DNA of 64,000 nucleotides, taken from positions 124,001 through 188,000 of the forward strand of contig NZ_RJZE01000002.1 of assembly GCF_003986935.1 (NCBI RefSeq), written 5' to 3'. Shown piece by piece: positions 28,822 through 40,196 of this stretch. Position 1 is the stretch's first letter. Each line of letters begins with the position of its first letter. A program made the translations under genes and the position numbers. Source of the stretch: Paraburkholderia kururiensis JCM 10599 = LMG 19447 (lineage in GTDB: Bacteria > Pseudomonadota > Gammaproteobacteria > Burkholderiales > Burkholderiaceae). The notes beneath the pieces are model-generated. The model searched no databases. It was not told the origin of the DNA and was given only the letters and a program-made list of their open reading frames with translations.

Positions 28822-30069
28822 TCAGTGCCCGTGTTCCGGAACCTTGCGGGAATCGTGCGGTGCCGCCGGCCACTCGTGTTGCGGCCCGTCTTGTGGCCCG
28901 TCTTGTGGCCCATTACGTACGTCAAGTACGTCATGTAAGCCTCGTACGTCACGCACTTCGTCCGAAAGATATTCGGCAGTAGCGATTTCTGCGATGGCGG
29001 CGCGCAATGCATCGAGCCCCTGGCCCGTGCGCGCGCTCAAAAAGACGCGCGAAATATTACCATACTCATCACGCTCGACCGCACTGCCGCGGGCCGCCAG
29101 CTCAGGCACCGCGTCGATCTTGTTGAACACGAGCACCTGGCGGATGGAGTCCGCACCGATGTCGTGCAGCACGCCGTTCACCTGTTCGATCTGGTCGAGC
29201 CGCACAGCACTCGACGCGTCGACGACGTGAAGCAGCAAGTCAGCGTGAACCGTTTCTTCGAGCGTGGCGCGAAACGCCGCCACGAGCTGGTGAGGCAGTT
29301 CGCGAATGAACCCTACCGTGTCGGAAACCACCACCTGCCCCACCTCGTCGCCCAGATAGACGCGGCGCGAGGTGGTGTCGAGCGTGGCAAAGAGCTGGTT
29401 TGCCGCGTAGGCCTGCGCCTTCGTCAGCGCATTGAACAATGTCGACTTGCCCGCGTTCGTGTAGCCCACGAGCGATACCGACATGGTGCGGTTGCGCTCT
29501 CGCTGCCGGCGTTGCGTGCCATGCTGACGGCGCAGCTTCGCAAGACGCGACTGCAACATCTTGATGCGCTCGCCGATGAGGCGACGGTCGGTTTCGAGCT
29601 GCGTCTCACCGGGGCCGCGCAGACCGATACCGCCCTTCTGGCGCTCGAGGTGGGTCCACGCTCGAATGAGCCGCGTGGATAGATACTGCAACTGTGCAAG
29701 TTCGACCTGCAGCTTGCCTTCGTGGCTGCGGGCGCGTTGCGCGAAGATGTCGAGAATGAGGCTCGTGCGGTCCACCACACGCCGGTTAAGCGTTCGCTCC
29801 AGATTACGCTGCTGCGCAGGCGCGAGCGCGTGATTGAAGATGACGATTTCGACGTCGTTCGCCTCGCACGCGAGGCGCAACTCTTCCGCCTTACCGCTGC
29901 CGACGAACATGGCAGCATCGGGACTGGAACGGCGACCGGTGAGTGTAACGGCGGGATGGGCGCCCGCGCTTTGCGCGAGCAGGCTGAGTTCTTCGAGGCT
30001 GGCTTCGAAATCGATCTTGCCGAAGTCGATGCCGACGAGCGCTGCGTTGATCAAATTGGAGGATGTCAA
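28822..30069 (-). CDS. hflX: Ribosome-associated GTPase HflX
   Basis: GTPase that splits stalled or heat-damaged 70S ribosomes. In the 415-residue protein: N-terminal nucleotide-binding domain (LRLACEANDVEIVIFNHAL, about 64-82), GPGETQLETDRRLI linker (about 152-165), and the Era-like G domain with GYTNAGKSTLFN (about 206-217), DTVGFI and NKID. The C-terminus carries an Arg/His-rich low-complexity tail including repeated GPQDGPQDGPQH, coded by short 12-bp direct repeats near 28888-28912. It lies between hfq and hflK on the same strand, the conserved order. Confidence 0.95.
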   Translation of the reverse strand: MTSSNLINAALVGIDFGKIDFEASLEELSLLAQSAGAHPAVTLTGRRSSPDAAMFVGSGKAEELRLACEANDVEIVIFNHALAPAQQRNLERTLNRRVVDRTSLILDIFAQRARSHEGKLQVELAQLQYLSTRLIRAWTHLERQKGGIGLRGPGETQLETDRRLIGERIKMLQSRLAKLRRQHGTQRRQRERNRTMSVSLVGYTNAGKSTLFNALTKAQAYAANQLFATLDTTSRRVYLGDEVGQVVVSDTVGFIRELPHQLVAAFRATLEETVHADLLLHVVDASSAVRLDQIEQVNGVLHDIGADSIRQVLVFNKIDAVPELAARGSAVERDEYGNISRVFLSARTGQGLDALRAAIAEIATAEYLSDEVRDVRGLHDVLDVRNGPQDGPQDGPQHEWPAAPHDSRKVPEHGH

Positions 30070-30127
30070 AATAGAAACGGCCGGTTCGTGTCGCCGACTG
30101 GCGACGCTGCGCCGGCCGTGACGGGGA

Positions 30128-30364
30128 TCAGGTGGATTCGGTATCCGGGTGGAAATTCACGGGGCGCGCAGGCACGACCGTCGAGATGGCGTGCTTGTAC
30201 ACCATCTGGGTCACCGTGTTCCGGAGCAACACAACGTACTGGTCGAACGATTCGATGTTCCCTTGAAGCTTGATGCCGTTGACGAGATAGATCGAAACCG
30301 GCACATGCTCTTTACGCAGTGCGTTCAAAAACGGGTCTTGTAACAATTGCCCTTTGTTGCTCAT
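30128..30364 (-). CDS. hfq: RNA chaperone Hfq
   Basis: Hexameric Sm-like protein that pairs small RNAs with mRNAs. The 78-residue product starts [20 protein letters not shown], and has Sm1 ([20 protein letters not shown]) and Sm2 ([11 protein letters not shown], about 56-66). The disordered tail is short. GGAG lies six bases before the ATG. The leader contains a -10 box and a hairpin described separately. der lies 141 bp upstream and hflX begins 58 bp downstream. Confidence 0.97.
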   Translation of the reverse strand: MSNKGQLLQDPFLNALRKEHVPVSIYLVNGIKLQGNIESFDQYVVLLRNTVTQMVYKHAISTVVPARPVNFHPDTEST

Positions 30365-30402
30365 AGCAAACTCCGTATTTTTTTGCAGGTTGTCCAGATT
30401 GA

Positions 30403-30443
30403 CGGCGAAGAAAAAGAAATTCGCCGCCAATCGCTACACTATA
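30403..30443 (-). promoter_or_regulatory. hfq promoter and leader hairpin
   Basis: On the minus strand TATAGT (30438-30443) is a good -10 about 75 bases before the hfq ATG. Just downstream, near the predicted 5' end of the mRNA, CGGCGAA and TTCGCCG form a perfect 7-bp stem enclosing a 10-base pyrimidine loop (30403-30426). No strong -35 is visible. A 5'-terminal hairpin could stabilise the message or take part in Hfq autoregulation (inference). Confidence 0.45.
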
Positions 30444-30504
30444 GCCGATTTTCATTTCGGCGCGAGTCCTGGCCATCCGGCCAAACCCGTGCCACACATG
30501 GGTC

Positions 30505-31842
30505 TCAGCCTTTGTCGGTGTACGGGTTCTTGGACGATCGGAACTCTATGCGCAATGGAGTCCCGGTTAGCGCGAAAGTTTCCCGGAAGCGATTTTCGAG
30601 GTACCGCTTGTACGTATCGGTGACCGCGTCGAGGGCGTTGCCGTGAATCACGATGATGGGCGGGTTCTGTCCCCCCTGGTGTGCGTAGCGCAGTTTCGGA
30701 CGCACCGGCCCGCGGCGGCGCGGCTGCTGGAACTCCACGGCGTCGATGAGAGCACGCGTGAGTTTCGGTGTGGGCAGCTTCGACATCGCGGCCGCGTAGG
30801 CAGCATCTACAGAACGCATCAATGCGCCGATGCCGAAATTCTCGGTAGCCGAAATGAAGTGGAACTTCGCAAACTCGAGAAATTTTAGCTTGCGCTGCAA
30901 GGTGTGCTTCGTGCGCTCTCGCACATGCTCGTCGAGCCCGTCCCACTTGTTCACGCCCACCACGAGCGCGCGACCCTGCTCCACAACGAAGCCTGCGATG
31001 TGCGCGTCCTGGTCCGAGATGTCCTGGCGCGCGTCCAGCAACAGGATCACAACGTTGGCGTCGGCGATGGACTGCAACGTCTTCACCACCGAGAATTTTT
31101 CGATGGCCTCGAACACCTTGCCGCGACGGCGCAAACCAGCGGTGTCGATGAGCGTGTACTTCTTGCCCTGCCGTTCGAAGTCGACGTAGATGGAGTCGCG
31201 TGTCGTGCCTGGCATGTCGAACGCAATCACGCGATCTTCGCCGATCAGCGTGTTGACGAGCGTGGACTTGCCCACATTCGGGCGCCCGACGATCGCGATC
31301 TTCACGCCGTGCGCTTCCTTCTCTTCTTCCGTTTCTTCGGGGTATCCCGCGTACGCGACGCCGAGCGCCTCGTTGATCATCTCCGTCACGCCGTCACCAT
31401 GCGCCGCCGAGATGGCACGCGGGTCGCCGAGCCCCAGTTCGTAGAAGTCAGCAGCCACCGCGCTGTACTTCATACCCTCGGCCTTGTTGATGACGAGGAA
31501 AATCGGCCGGCCGGTCTTGCGCAAATAGTCGGCGATGTTCTTGTCCTGCGGCGCGAGACCATTGCGGCCGTCCACGATGAACACGACGACGTCGGCCTCT
31601 TCCACGGCCTGGCGCGTTTGCCGGGCCATCTCGTGGAGAATGCCGTCCTTGGCGATCGGCTCGAAGCCGCCCGTGTCCACGACCAGGTACGGACGATCGC
31701 CCGCCCGCCCTTCGCCGTAGTGACGGTCGCGCGTGAGGCCCGGCAGGTCCGCGACAAGTGCGTCGCGCGAACGCGTGAGCCGGTTGAACAGGGTGGATTT
31801 CCCCACATTGGGGCGCCCAACGAGGGCGATTACGGGTTTCAT
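30505..31842 (-). CDS. der: Ribosome assembly GTPase Der (EngA)
   Basis: Essential GTPase for 50S assembly with two tandem G domains. The 445-residue product shows G1 boxes [14 protein letters not shown] (about 8-21) and [14 protein letters not shown] (about 188-201), the G3 motifs DTGGF and DTAGL, G4 NKAEG and NKWDG, and a KH-like C-terminal domain with the basic block [20 protein letters not shown]. Length matches beta-proteobacterial Der. bamB lies 358 bp upstream, with a terminator-like hairpin between. Confidence 0.97.
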   Translation of the reverse strand: MKPVIALVGRPNVGKSTLFNRLTRSRDALVADLPGLTRDRHYGEGRAGDRPYLVVDTGGFEPIAKDGILHEMARQTRQAVEEADVVVFIVDGRNGLAPQDKNIADYLRKTGRPIFLVINKAEGMKYSAVAADFYELGLGDPRAISAAHGDGVTEMINEALGVAYAGYPEETEEEKEAHGVKIAIVGRPNVGKSTLVNTLIGEDRVIAFDMPGTTRDSIYVDFERQGKKYTLIDTAGLRRRGKVFEAIEKFSVVKTLQSIADANVVILLLDARQDISDQDAHIAGFVVEQGRALVVGVNKWDGLDEHVRERTKHTLQRKLKFLEFAKFHFISATENFGIGALMRSVDAAYAAAMSKLPTPKLTRALIDAVEFQQPRRRGPVRPKLRYAHQGGQNPPIIVIHGNALDAVTDTYKRYLENRFRETFALTGTPLRIEFRSSKNPYTDKG

Positions 31843-32200
31843 CTGATGTCGTTCACGGTGAAGCGCTGCACCGGCCGCCGAACCGGCACGGCAAGGTCAC
31901 GCTGTGCAGCCGCGCGGCCGCACTTGATGCAAATTATCACGATCCGGGCGCGATCGGGCGTTGCCCGGCAAACCGCCGATCGTGCAGTACGAAAAACACG
32001 CCGGGCCGGTATGAGACCGGCCCGCATGTTCGCATTTCGATGTCGGCAAACCGCGGCTTACGTCGGGGCGCCTGAGGACGAGGGCAATCGTCTCGTCGAT
32101 ACCGCTCGCCCCGCTCTTGTTTCCAGCCTTCGTCGGCAGCCGGCCTTGAAGAGAAGAGACGTGTGTTGCGGGCGGGCGCAAGACACGAAAGACTCGAGAA
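31843..32200 (-). other. 358-bp gap between bamB and der
   Basis: Holds the terminator-like hairpin at 31991-32024 (minus strand) and no recognisable gene. Its presence suggests that der starts a new transcript here although the conserved cluster continues. Confidence 0.55.
31991..32024 (-). terminator. Probable terminator downstream of bamB
   Basis: Perfect 9-bp stem CGGGCCGGT/ACCGGCCCG with a 5-base loop; on the minus strand a T-run (GTTTTTC) follows after a short GCG/TG gap. Located about 180 bp beyond the bamB stop and before der. Confidence 0.6.
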
Positions 32201-33346
32201 TCAGCGCGGACGGAACCCGTACAGGTCGCCGTCGTGCGTCTGGACGACGAGCGTGTCGCCGGCGAGAACCGGGGCCGCCGTGATCGGGCTGCCGTCCGTC
32301 TTCACGCGGGCGATCAGGCTGCCGTCGTCACGCGACAGGAAGTGCACGTAGCCCTGGTAGTCGCCCACCACCGCCGCATGGCCGAGCAGGTACGGCACGC
32401 TGACCTCGCGGTTCTTGAGCTTGTCGCTGCGCCACAGCAGTGCGCCGCTCGATGCGTCGAACGCGTCCACCACCGACCAGTCGTCGCCGCCCACGACCAC
32501 GCGGTCGTCCTGCGCGATGCCGCTCGTGCTCGAGAACGGCTTTTCCCAGATTGGATGGCCGGAGTTCGCATCGAAGCAACCAAGCTGGCCCTGGAACGTC
32601 ACGGCGCAGGTCGCCGCGCCCACGAGCGTCGGCGCGCCCGTCACGTCGTTGATGCGTTCGACTTCCGTCACGCCCTTCGGATACGAAACCGGCGTTTCCC
32701 AGAAGGCGTCGCCCGTCTGCAGGTTGATGGCCGCAAACGTGCCGCCCGGGAAGCCCGCCAGCACCGCGGCATTGCCCGCGAACGTCATGCCGGCCGACAC
32801 GCGCAGGTTAAGCGGCACGGCACGGTTGCGATACACCCACTTCTGCTCGCCCGTTTCGGCATTGAACGCGGTGATCTGGCCGTCGACCGTGCGCACCACG
32901 ACGAAACCGTTGCCGACGAGCGGCGGCGAAATGATTTCGCCCGGCGCGGTCGCCTTCCAGAGCAGCTTGCCCTCCGCTCCGAGCACGTAGACCTGGCCCT
33001 TCAGCGCGCCCACAGCCGTCAGCGTGCCGTCGCTGCCCACGCCCGCGGACAGGTTGCTGTCCACCTTCGTGTGCCAGATTTCTTTGCCGGTCTTGCCATC
33101 GAACTTGGCAACCGAGCCATTCGTGCCCGCGGCATAGACCGCGTCACCCACCGCGACCGGCGAGAACAGGTAACGTCCGCTCTTGCCGACGCTTGCTTTC
33201 CACGCCTGTTGCACTTCGAGCACGGGCTTGAAGTCCGTGAGTGGCGTGGGCACGCGGCGCTCGTCTTTCGTCGATGAGCAGGCCGCCATCGTAAGGACAG
33301 TCATCGCGCAGGCAACGGGCACAGCGTATCGTTTCAGCAGATTCAT
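32201..33346 (-). CDS. bamB: Outer-membrane assembly lipoprotein BamB
   Basis: Beta-propeller lipoprotein of the BAM complex. The 381-residue product begins MNLLKRYAVPVACAMTVLTM and has lipobox MAAC with the acylated Cys near residue 23, followed by PQQ-like propeller blades with the repeated pattern AxDG.TGxxxW (for example VAKFDGKTGKEIWHTKV and ITAFNAETGEQKWVYR). An ATG five codons earlier is possible. Gene order yfgM-bamB-der is the usual one. The preceding gene yfgM ends 69 bp upstream. Confidence 0.95.
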   Translation of the reverse strand: MNLLKRYAVPVACAMTVLTMAACSSTKDERRVPTPLTDFKPVLEVQQAWKASVGKSGRYLFSPVAVGDAVYAAGTNGSVAKFDGKTGKEIWHTKVDSNLSAGVGSDGTLTAVGALKGQVYVLGAEGKLLWKATAPGEIISPPLVGNGFVVVRTVDGQITAFNAETGEQKWVYRNRAVPLNLRVSAGMTFAGNAAVLAGFPGGTFAAINLQTGDAFWETPVSYPKGVTEVERINDVTGAPTLVGAATCAVTFQGQLGCFDANSGHPIWEKPFSSTSGIAQDDRVVVGGDDWSVVDAFDASSGALLWRSDKLKNREVSVPYLLGHAAVVGDYQGYVHFLSRDDGSLIARVKTDGSPITAAPVLAGDTLVVQTHDGDLYGFRPR

Positions 33347-33415
33347 CGGTGGACGAAACATGTATGGAAATTAATCAAATGAAGCGGTTCTGACCGCCGC
33401 TCTCGTGTCGCGAAC

Positions 33416-34045
33416 TCAGCCGCCAAGCGCGTCCAGCTTGAACTGGATCAGCTGACGCGACGAGGTATCGCTCTGGGGCAGCGAGTCGAGCGCGAGCCTG
33501 TACGCCGCCCGCGCATCGTCACGCTTGCCGGCGGCGGCGAGCAGGTCGCCCCGGCCGTCGGCCACCACGCCCTTGAATGCGTCGGATTCCGGTGTTGCGA
33601 GCAACGCGAGGCCCTGATCGTAGGCTTTCTCGTCGAGCAGCAGCGACGCGAGACGCAGCTTCGCGATCTGGCGGAATTCGTCGTCCTTCGCGTGGTCGAT
33701 GGTCCACTGGAGTTGTGCCTTCGCGCCCGCTGTGTCGCCTGCCGTGTAGAGCGCCTTGGCTGCTTCCAGCGCTGTCATCTGCGCGTAGGCCGTGCTGCCG
33801 TAGCGGTCCTCCATGTCGGAAGCGATGCGGCCGACCGTCGCCTTGTCGCCCGACTGAACCACCTGCTGCACCTGGTCGTACAGCACGGCGGCCTGAGCCG
33901 CCTCGCGACGCTGCCAGAAATTCCAGCCGTTCCAGGCCGCAGCGGCGAGCAGCACCACCAGCACCACCCACGTGGTCGCATTACCCCATTGCGCCCACCA
34001 TGCCTTCAGGCTTTCGATCGATTCCTGTTCGTCGTGATAACTCAT
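33416..34045 (-). CDS. yfgM: YfgM-family TPR membrane protein
   Basis: Ancillary SecYEG-associated protein of the inner membrane, thought to pass substrates to periplasmic chaperones. The 209-residue product has a short cytosolic segment (MSYHDEQESIESLKAWWAQW), one transmembrane helix (about residues 24-41, WVVLVVLLAAAAWNGWNFW), and a periplasmic TPR-like domain (YAQMTALEAAKALYTAGDTA and following). The charge arrangement fits N-in topology. Located between hisS and bamB, as in E. coli. Confidence 0.92.
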   Translation of the reverse strand: MSYHDEQESIESLKAWWAQWGNATTWVVLVVLLAAAAWNGWNFWQRREAAQAAVLYDQVQQVVQSGDKATVGRIASDMEDRYGSTAYAQMTALEAAKALYTAGDTAGAKAQLQWTIDHAKDDEFRQIAKLRLASLLLDEKAYDQGLALLATPESDAFKGVVADGRGDLLAAAGKRDDARAAYRLALDSLPQSDTSSRQLIQFKLDALGG

Positions 34046-34102
34046 CGCGAAGCGATTTCCTCTTTATTGCGTGCGTGCTTTTGTTGTCGCGCGATCCCGC
34101 GA

Positions 34103-35443
34103 TCAGTCCTCGCCGTCTTCGGCGGTTGCAACCATGGCACCGATTAGAAATTCGGTCAAGTCTTCGACCGGCACCGTTTGCTGCTCTCCCTTACCGTCTT
34201 GCTGAGCCGCGGCGCGCAGCGCTTTGACACCGGCTGTACCGTTTGCGATCTCGTCTTCGCCGAGAATCACGGCGAACGCCGCACCGCTGGCATCCGCCCG
34301 TTTCATCTGCGACTTGAAGCTCGCGGACTGACCGTCGGCGCTGCAATGCAGGATGACGTCGAGACCCGTGTCGCGCAGACGCTCCGCAATGACGAACGCC
34401 TGCGCGCGCGCCGCTTCGCCCTGATGCACGACGTAGACGTCACAGCCTTCGTCCTCGGGCACGAGGTCCTCTTCCTTGAGAAGCTCCAGAATCCGCTCGA
34501 CGCCCATCGCCCAGCCGCATGCACCGGTCGGCTTGCCGCCCAGTTGCTCGATCAGCGGGTCGTAGCGGCCGCCCGCGGCAACCGTGCCTTGGGCGCCCAG
34601 CTTGTCGGTGATCCACTCGAAAACCGTGAGATTGTAGTAATCGAGCCCGCGCACGAGACGCGGATTGATCGTGAACGGAATGTTGTTCGCCTTGAGGATG
34701 CGCTGTAACCCATCGAAATGCGCACGCGACTCCTCGCCGAGAAAATCGATCAGCTTCGGCGCGTTCTGCGCGATTTCCTGCAGTGCCGGATTCTTCGTGT
34801 CCAGCACGCGCAGCGGATTCGTATAGAGACGCCGTTTCGCGTCTTCGTCGAGCACGTCCTTGTGCTGTTCGAGGTACGCGATCAACTCGACGCGATGGGC
34901 GGCCCGCTCGTGCGCGAGGCCCAGCGAATTGAGTTCCAGGCGAATGCCGGTAAGGCCGAGGTCATCCCACAGCCGCTGGCACATGAGGATGATTTCAGCG
35001 TCGGCATCGGGGCCCGCGAAACCGAGCGCTTCAATGCCGACCTGATGAAACTGGCGATAGCGGCCACGCTGCGGACGCTCGTGGCGGAACATCGGCCCGA
35101 TGTACCACAGCCGCTTCGGACCGTCGTACAGCAGGTTATGCTCGATGGCCGAACGCACGACCGCGGCCGTGTTCTCGGGACGCAGCGTGAGGTTCTCGCC
35201 GTTGAGCGCGTCGGTGAAGCTGTACATCTCTTTTTCGACGATATCCGTCACTTCGCCAATACCGCGCGTGAAGAGCTGCGTATGCTCGACGATCGGCGTG
35301 CGGATGTTCTGGTATCCGTACGAGCGGAGCATCGACTTCACAGTCGATTCGAAAAATTCCCACAGACCGGCGTCCTGCGGCAAGACGTCGTTCATGCCTT
35401 TCACACCGGCCAGCTTCTCGAGCTTTCTTTTCTGTTCTGTCAT
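34103..35443 (-). CDS. hisS: Histidyl-tRNA synthetase
   Basis: Charges tRNA-His. The 446-residue class II enzyme begins [20 protein letters not shown]; motif 2 is around [17 protein letters not shown] (about 112-128), the histidine-specific loop [16 protein letters not shown] (about 260-275), and motif 3 is [13 protein letters not shown] near 315. The C-terminal anticodon-binding domain is present ([20 protein letters not shown]). The same frame stays open upstream through ispG, but that portion is a shadow of ispG. It overlaps nothing and follows ispG by 20 bp. Confidence 0.97.
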   Translation of the reverse strand: MTEQKRKLEKLAGVKGMNDVLPQDAGLWEFFESTVKSMLRSYGYQNIRTPIVEHTQLFTRGIGEVTDIVEKEMYSFTDALNGENLTLRPENTAAVVRSAIEHNLLYDGPKRLWYIGPMFRHERPQRGRYRQFHQVGIEALGFAGPDADAEIILMCQRLWDDLGLTGIRLELNSLGLAHERAAHRVELIAYLEQHKDVLDEDAKRRLYTNPLRVLDTKNPALQEIAQNAPKLIDFLGEESRAHFDGLQRILKANNIPFTINPRLVRGLDYYNLTVFEWITDKLGAQGTVAAGGRYDPLIEQLGGKPTGACGWAMGVERILELLKEEDLVPEDEGCDVYVVHQGEAARAQAFVIAERLRDTGLDVILHCSADGQSASFKSQMKRADASGAAFAVILGEDEIANGTAGVKALRAAAQQDGKGEQQTVPVEDLTEFLIGAMVATAEDGED

Positions 35444-35463
35444 CTGTCTGCGTAGACGTTTAT

Positions 35464-36780
<1,317 letters not shown>

Positions 36781-36868
36781 TTACGCCGCACGCGCCCCGC
36801 AATGGACAGGACGCGCGAATTGAAAAGGCGTCGCGGCACGAGCGACCGCGGCGCATGCCTTGACAGGA

Positions 36869-37987
36869 TCAGGGCAGGACGAAGCGTGCCACATTGCCCC
36901 GCGCCGCCGCATATTTGGCCGTATCGACCGGCTGGCCATCGAGCGTGATCGACTCGAGACCGGCCTTGTTGCCGATGGTCACCTTCAGTGGTGGCTCGCC
37001 GGCGATCTCACGCGATTCGCCAGCGCGAACGATACCGGAAAACACTTCCTTGCCGTCTTTCTGCCGGACGCTGAACCAGCTGTCCTGCGTCACGCGCACA
37101 GCGACGGTAGACTGCCCGGCCGCCGGAGAGGCCGCCGCGGAGGCGCCGGATGCCGTCGTAACTGCAGGGGCGCTTGCCGTCTGCACTACCGCGGTGCTGG
37201 GCGCTGCGCTGGCGGGCGTGCCGGGCTGGACACCCGGCGACGCGACCGCCGGCAAAGCTGCCGAGGCACCGCCCGGCGATTGCCCGGCTTGCGCGTCGCT
37301 GCCCGCAGCGGCGGATTGATCGTTCGACGTTGCCGCTGCCGCCTCCGCGCCGGACGCCTGCTGTGCCCCAGCCGTTTCGCCTTGCGCGACCGTGGCCGAC
37401 GCCACCTGCGGGCCGGCTGCCGTCGCGCCGTTGGCGCTTGCCTTCAGCCGTGCGAGCCACGCAGACGACTCGCCGCCGTTGTTGTGCCACATCGCGAGCG
37501 CAATCACGGCGACTACCAGCGCCGCGATGCCCCAAAGCCACGAACGATGGCGCGACTGGCTGCCGCCGAGCGACAGCGACACGCGTCCCCGCGGCAGATC
37601 AGCGCCTGCCGACGCGGGCATGCTGAGATCAGGCTGCGGCACGCCCTTTTCGCGCCGCAGCGCCTGGGTGAATGGCGCGGGGTCCGCGCCCAGCATCTTC
37701 GCGTAGCTGCGCACGACGCCGAGCGCGAAGGTCGTATCGGGCAACTGGCTGACGTCGCCGGCTTCCAGGGCTCGCAGCTTGGCCGCGGAAACCTTGAGCC
37801 GGGCCGATACATCGTCAATGGTCCAACCCTTCGCTTCGCGCAGTTGCGCGAGCCTCGCCCCCAAGGCTGCGAGGGAATCGGGCACCGGCTGCACCGCAGG
37901 CTGCGCCGGAGCCGGCTCTGGCGTCGCGCCTGGTAGCGGACGCGCCATGTTCCTGTCTGACCCGTATGGCTGCTGCGGCTCGCTCAT
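36869..37987 (-). CDS. rodZ: RodZ-like HTH/transmembrane protein (DUF4115)
   Basis: Cytoskeletal adaptor that links MreB to the elongation machinery. The 372-residue product has an N-terminal Pro/Ala-rich segment, a helix-turn-helix (LAQLREAKGWTIDDVSARLK, about 47-66), one transmembrane helix (about 150-167, WGIAALVVAVIALAMW), an Ala/Ser/Gly-rich linker of about 120 residues and a C-terminal DUF4115 domain (TQDSWFSVRQKDGKEVFSG). AGGA lies six bases upstream. It lies next to ispG and downstream of rlmN, as in many proteobacteria, but the pilF/pilW gene that normally intervenes is missing. Confidence 0.9.
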   Translation of the reverse strand: MSEPQQPYGSDRNMARPLPGATPEPAPAQPAVQPVPDSLAALGARLAQLREAKGWTIDDVSARLKVSAAKLRALEAGDVSQLPDTTFALGVVRSYAKMLGADPAPFTQALRREKGVPQPDLSMPASAGADLPRGRVSLSLGGSQSRHRSWLWGIAALVVAVIALAMWHNNGGESSAWLARLKASANGATAAGPQVASATVAQGETAGAQQASGAEAAAATSNDQSAAAGSDAQAGQSPGGASAALPAVASPGVQPGTPASAAPSTAVVQTASAPAVTTASGASAAASPAAGQSTVAVRVTQDSWFSVRQKDGKEVFSGIVRAGESREIAGEPPLKVTIGNKAGLESITLDGQPVDTAKYAAARGNVARFVLP

Positions 37988-38046
37988 CCCAAATCCTTGC
38001 GTCGATTCTTGTTTATGCCACCCGGCCGTACCGGATGTGCAGACCG

Positions 38047-38052
38047 TTTATA
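38047..38052 (-). promoter_or_regulatory. Possible -10 box for rodZ
   Basis: Minus-strand TATAAA about 60 bases before the rodZ ATG, in the 243-bp gap after rlmN. No clear -35. The rest of 37988-38230 shows no gene; notably no PilF/PilW reading frame. Confidence 0.3.
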
Positions 38053-38230
38053 ACAAAATGCGCGGCCGGTGTGCCGCATCCGATCGCAATTGCGACGTGT
38101 CGCGACAGATCGTGTTCGACTCGCCGCCCGCTTTTCACCTGTTTTCCTGCAACTCTCTGGCCCGTTCCCCGCAGGCCGACTACATCGGCGGCCGCGACGC
38201 CATGCGTCGCCGTGCCTTTTACCGCTTCCT

Positions 38231-39388
38231 TCAAACCGCACGTACCTCGATCACCTTTCCTGCACCGCGGCCTGTGCGCTCCGCAAGCCGCGTGCGGTCC
38301 TTCACCGCGCCCGCGAGCTGGCCGCAGGCCGCGTCGATATCGTCGCCGCGCGTTTTGCGCACCGTGGTCACGACGCCCGCATCCATCAACACCTGAGCGA
38401 ACCGCTTGATCTGTTCCGGCTTCGAACGGATCAGCCCGGATTCGGGGAACGGATTGAACGGAATCAGGTTGAACTTGCACGGCACGTCGCGCGTCACGGC
38501 CAGCAGTTCGCGTGCATGTGCTTCAGTATCGTTGACGCCGTCCAGCATGCAGTATTCGAACGTGATGAAATCGCGCGGCGCCACCTTCAGGTAGCGCTCG
38601 CAGGCGGCCATCAGCTCGCGCAAGGGATACTTGCGGTTCAGCGGCACGAGTTCGTCGCGCAAGGGATCGTTCGGAGCATGAAGCGACACCGCGAGCGCGA
38701 CCGGCAGATCGGCGCCGAGCCGATCCATCATCGGCACGACGCCCGAGGTCGACAACGTGACGCGGCGGCGCGACAGGCCGTAGGCGTTGTCGTCGAGCAT
38801 CAGCCGCATGGCCGGCACGACCGCATCGTAGTTGAGCAAGGGCTCGCCCATGCCCATCATGACCACGTTGGTGACGACACGTTCGCCCTTGCCCTCGCCA
38901 CCCACGGCGCGACCGCCTGCTTCGGCGCCCCGCGAGGCGCGCAGCGCGAACTCGGCCATGCGCAACTGGCCAATGATCTCGCCCGTGGTGAGATTGCGCG
39001 AAAAACCCTGCTTGCCAGTGGAACAGAACCGGCAATTCACCGCGCATCCCGCCTGCGACGACACGCAGAGCGTGCCGCGCGTCTCTTCCGGGATGTACAC
39101 GGTTTCGACGGCATTGCCGTTGCCGACGTCGATCAGCCACTTTCTCGTACCGTCGGCCGAAACATGGTCCGACAGAATGTGCGGCATGCTGATGACGGCA
39201 CGGCCTTTCAGCTTCTCGCGCAACGATTTGGCGAGATCCGTCATGCCGTCGAAGTCGGCGGCGTTGTACTGGTGAATCCAGCGTTGAAGCTGTTTGGCGC
39301 GAAACGGCTTCTCGCCGAGGCGCTCGCAGTATGCGACGAGGCCTTGGGCGTCGAGATCGAGAAGGTTGACGGTTGAACTGCTCGTCAT
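38231..39388 (-). CDS. rlmN: Dual rRNA/tRNA methyltransferase RlmN
   Basis: Radical-SAM enzyme that methylates C2 of A2503 in 23S rRNA and A37 in some tRNAs. In the 385-residue product: the CxxxCxxC cluster in [15 protein letters not shown] (about 112-126), SAM site [28 protein letters not shown], and the C-terminal catalytic Cys in DIDAACGQL. An AGGA six bases upstream of ATG 39388 decides this start over an ATG five codons earlier. Next to ndk, as in Neisseria and Burkholderia. Confidence 0.96.
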   Translation of the reverse strand: MTSSSTVNLLDLDAQGLVAYCERLGEKPFRAKQLQRWIHQYNAADFDGMTDLAKSLREKLKGRAVISMPHILSDHVSADGTRKWLIDVGNGNAVETVYIPEETRGTLCVSSQAGCAVNCRFCSTGKQGFSRNLTTGEIIGQLRMAEFALRASRGAEAGGRAVGGEGKGERVVTNVVMMGMGEPLLNYDAVVPAMRLMLDDNAYGLSRRRVTLSTSGVVPMMDRLGADLPVALAVSLHAPNDPLRDELVPLNRKYPLRELMAACERYLKVAPRDFITFEYCMLDGVNDTEAHARELLAVTRDVPCKFNLIPFNPFPESGLIRSKPEQIKRFAQVLMDAGVVTTVRKTRGDDIDAACGQLAGAVKDRTRLAERTGRGAGKVIEVRAV

Positions 39389-39498
39389 GTCGAATCCTGC
39401 CATTTCAGTGCGAGGCGGCCTTCCGGCGACACCATTGCCGTGCTGCCTGAAAACCGCGCCGTTCGCGACCGTATTGCTACCGATGAACGACTACAAGC

Positions 39499-39924
39499 TT
39501 AGCGCGAGTAGACGTTGACTTCCGGGAAGAAAAACGCGATTTCCACGCGCGCCGTTTCGGCCGCATCCGAACCGTGGACGGCATTGGCGTCGATGCTGTC
39601 GGCAAAGTCCGCACGGATCGTGCCCTTCTCGGCCTTCTTCGGGTCGGTGGCGCCCATCAGCTCGCGGTTCTTCGCGATGGCGTTTTCGCCTTCCAGAGCC
39701 TGTACCATCACCGGACCGGACACCATGAAGTCGACGAGGTCCTTGAAGAACGGGCGGCCAGCGTGCACGGCGTAGAATTTCTCAGCGTCGGCGCGCGACA
39801 GCTGGACCATACGGGCAGCGACGATCTTCAGGCCGGCATTTTCAAAGCGGCTGTAGATCTGACCGATCACGTTCTTGGCCACTGCGTCCGGCTTGATAAT
39901 CGACAGGGTGCGTTCGATCGCCAT
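39499..39924 (-). CDS. ndk: Nucleoside diphosphate kinase
   Basis: Transfers the gamma phosphate of NTPs to NDPs through a phospho-histidine intermediate. The 141-residue product has the active His in [20 protein letters not shown] (about residue 117), plus [20 protein letters not shown] (about 41-60). GGAG lies five bases before the ATG. A -10-like box upstream is listed separately. Confidence 0.97.
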   Translation of the reverse strand: MAIERTLSIIKPDAVAKNVIGQIYSRFENAGLKIVAARMVQLSRADAEKFYAVHAGRPFFKDLVDFMVSGPVMVQALEGENAIAKNRELMGATDPKKAEKGTIRADFADSIDANAVHGSDAAETARVEIAFFFPEVNVYSR

Positions 39925-39970
39925 AAAAACTCCAGAAAATTAAGAGGTTACAAATTCAAACGAATCTGCA

Positions 39971-39976
39971 ATTGTA
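39971..39976 (-). promoter_or_regulatory. Possible -10 box for ndk
   Basis: TACAAT on the minus strand, about 47 bases before the ndk start, in the 272-bp divergent gap with the BAX-inhibitor-like gene. The -35 region is weak. No operator is apparent. Confidence 0.4.
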
Positions 39977-40196
39977 GCATGATCCCATGTATGATTGCGA
40001 TTGAACCCTTACATATCCGAAAGGATCCGGGGATTTAATCCGCAAAGAAACGCAGCGCCCGGGCAGCGCGTTGAAACTCCGGGGCGCCGCGCTTATCTTA
40101 GGAATGTGACCTGGCGTGCGGCGCACAAAAACCGCCCGCCGCCGCCCTTTCACCGGGACCACCGCGCAACATCCGCGTCTGACGCAAGGAGAAACC

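Noticed and set aside
28888..28912. Repetitive GPQDG stretch in hflX as evidence of a frameshift
   Set aside because: The repeats are 12 bp (frame-preserving) and lie after the GTPase domain; a variable tail is more likely.
31839..32027. Small minus-strand frame between der and bamB
   Set aside because: It contains the terminator-like hairpin and has no ribosome site or homology signals.
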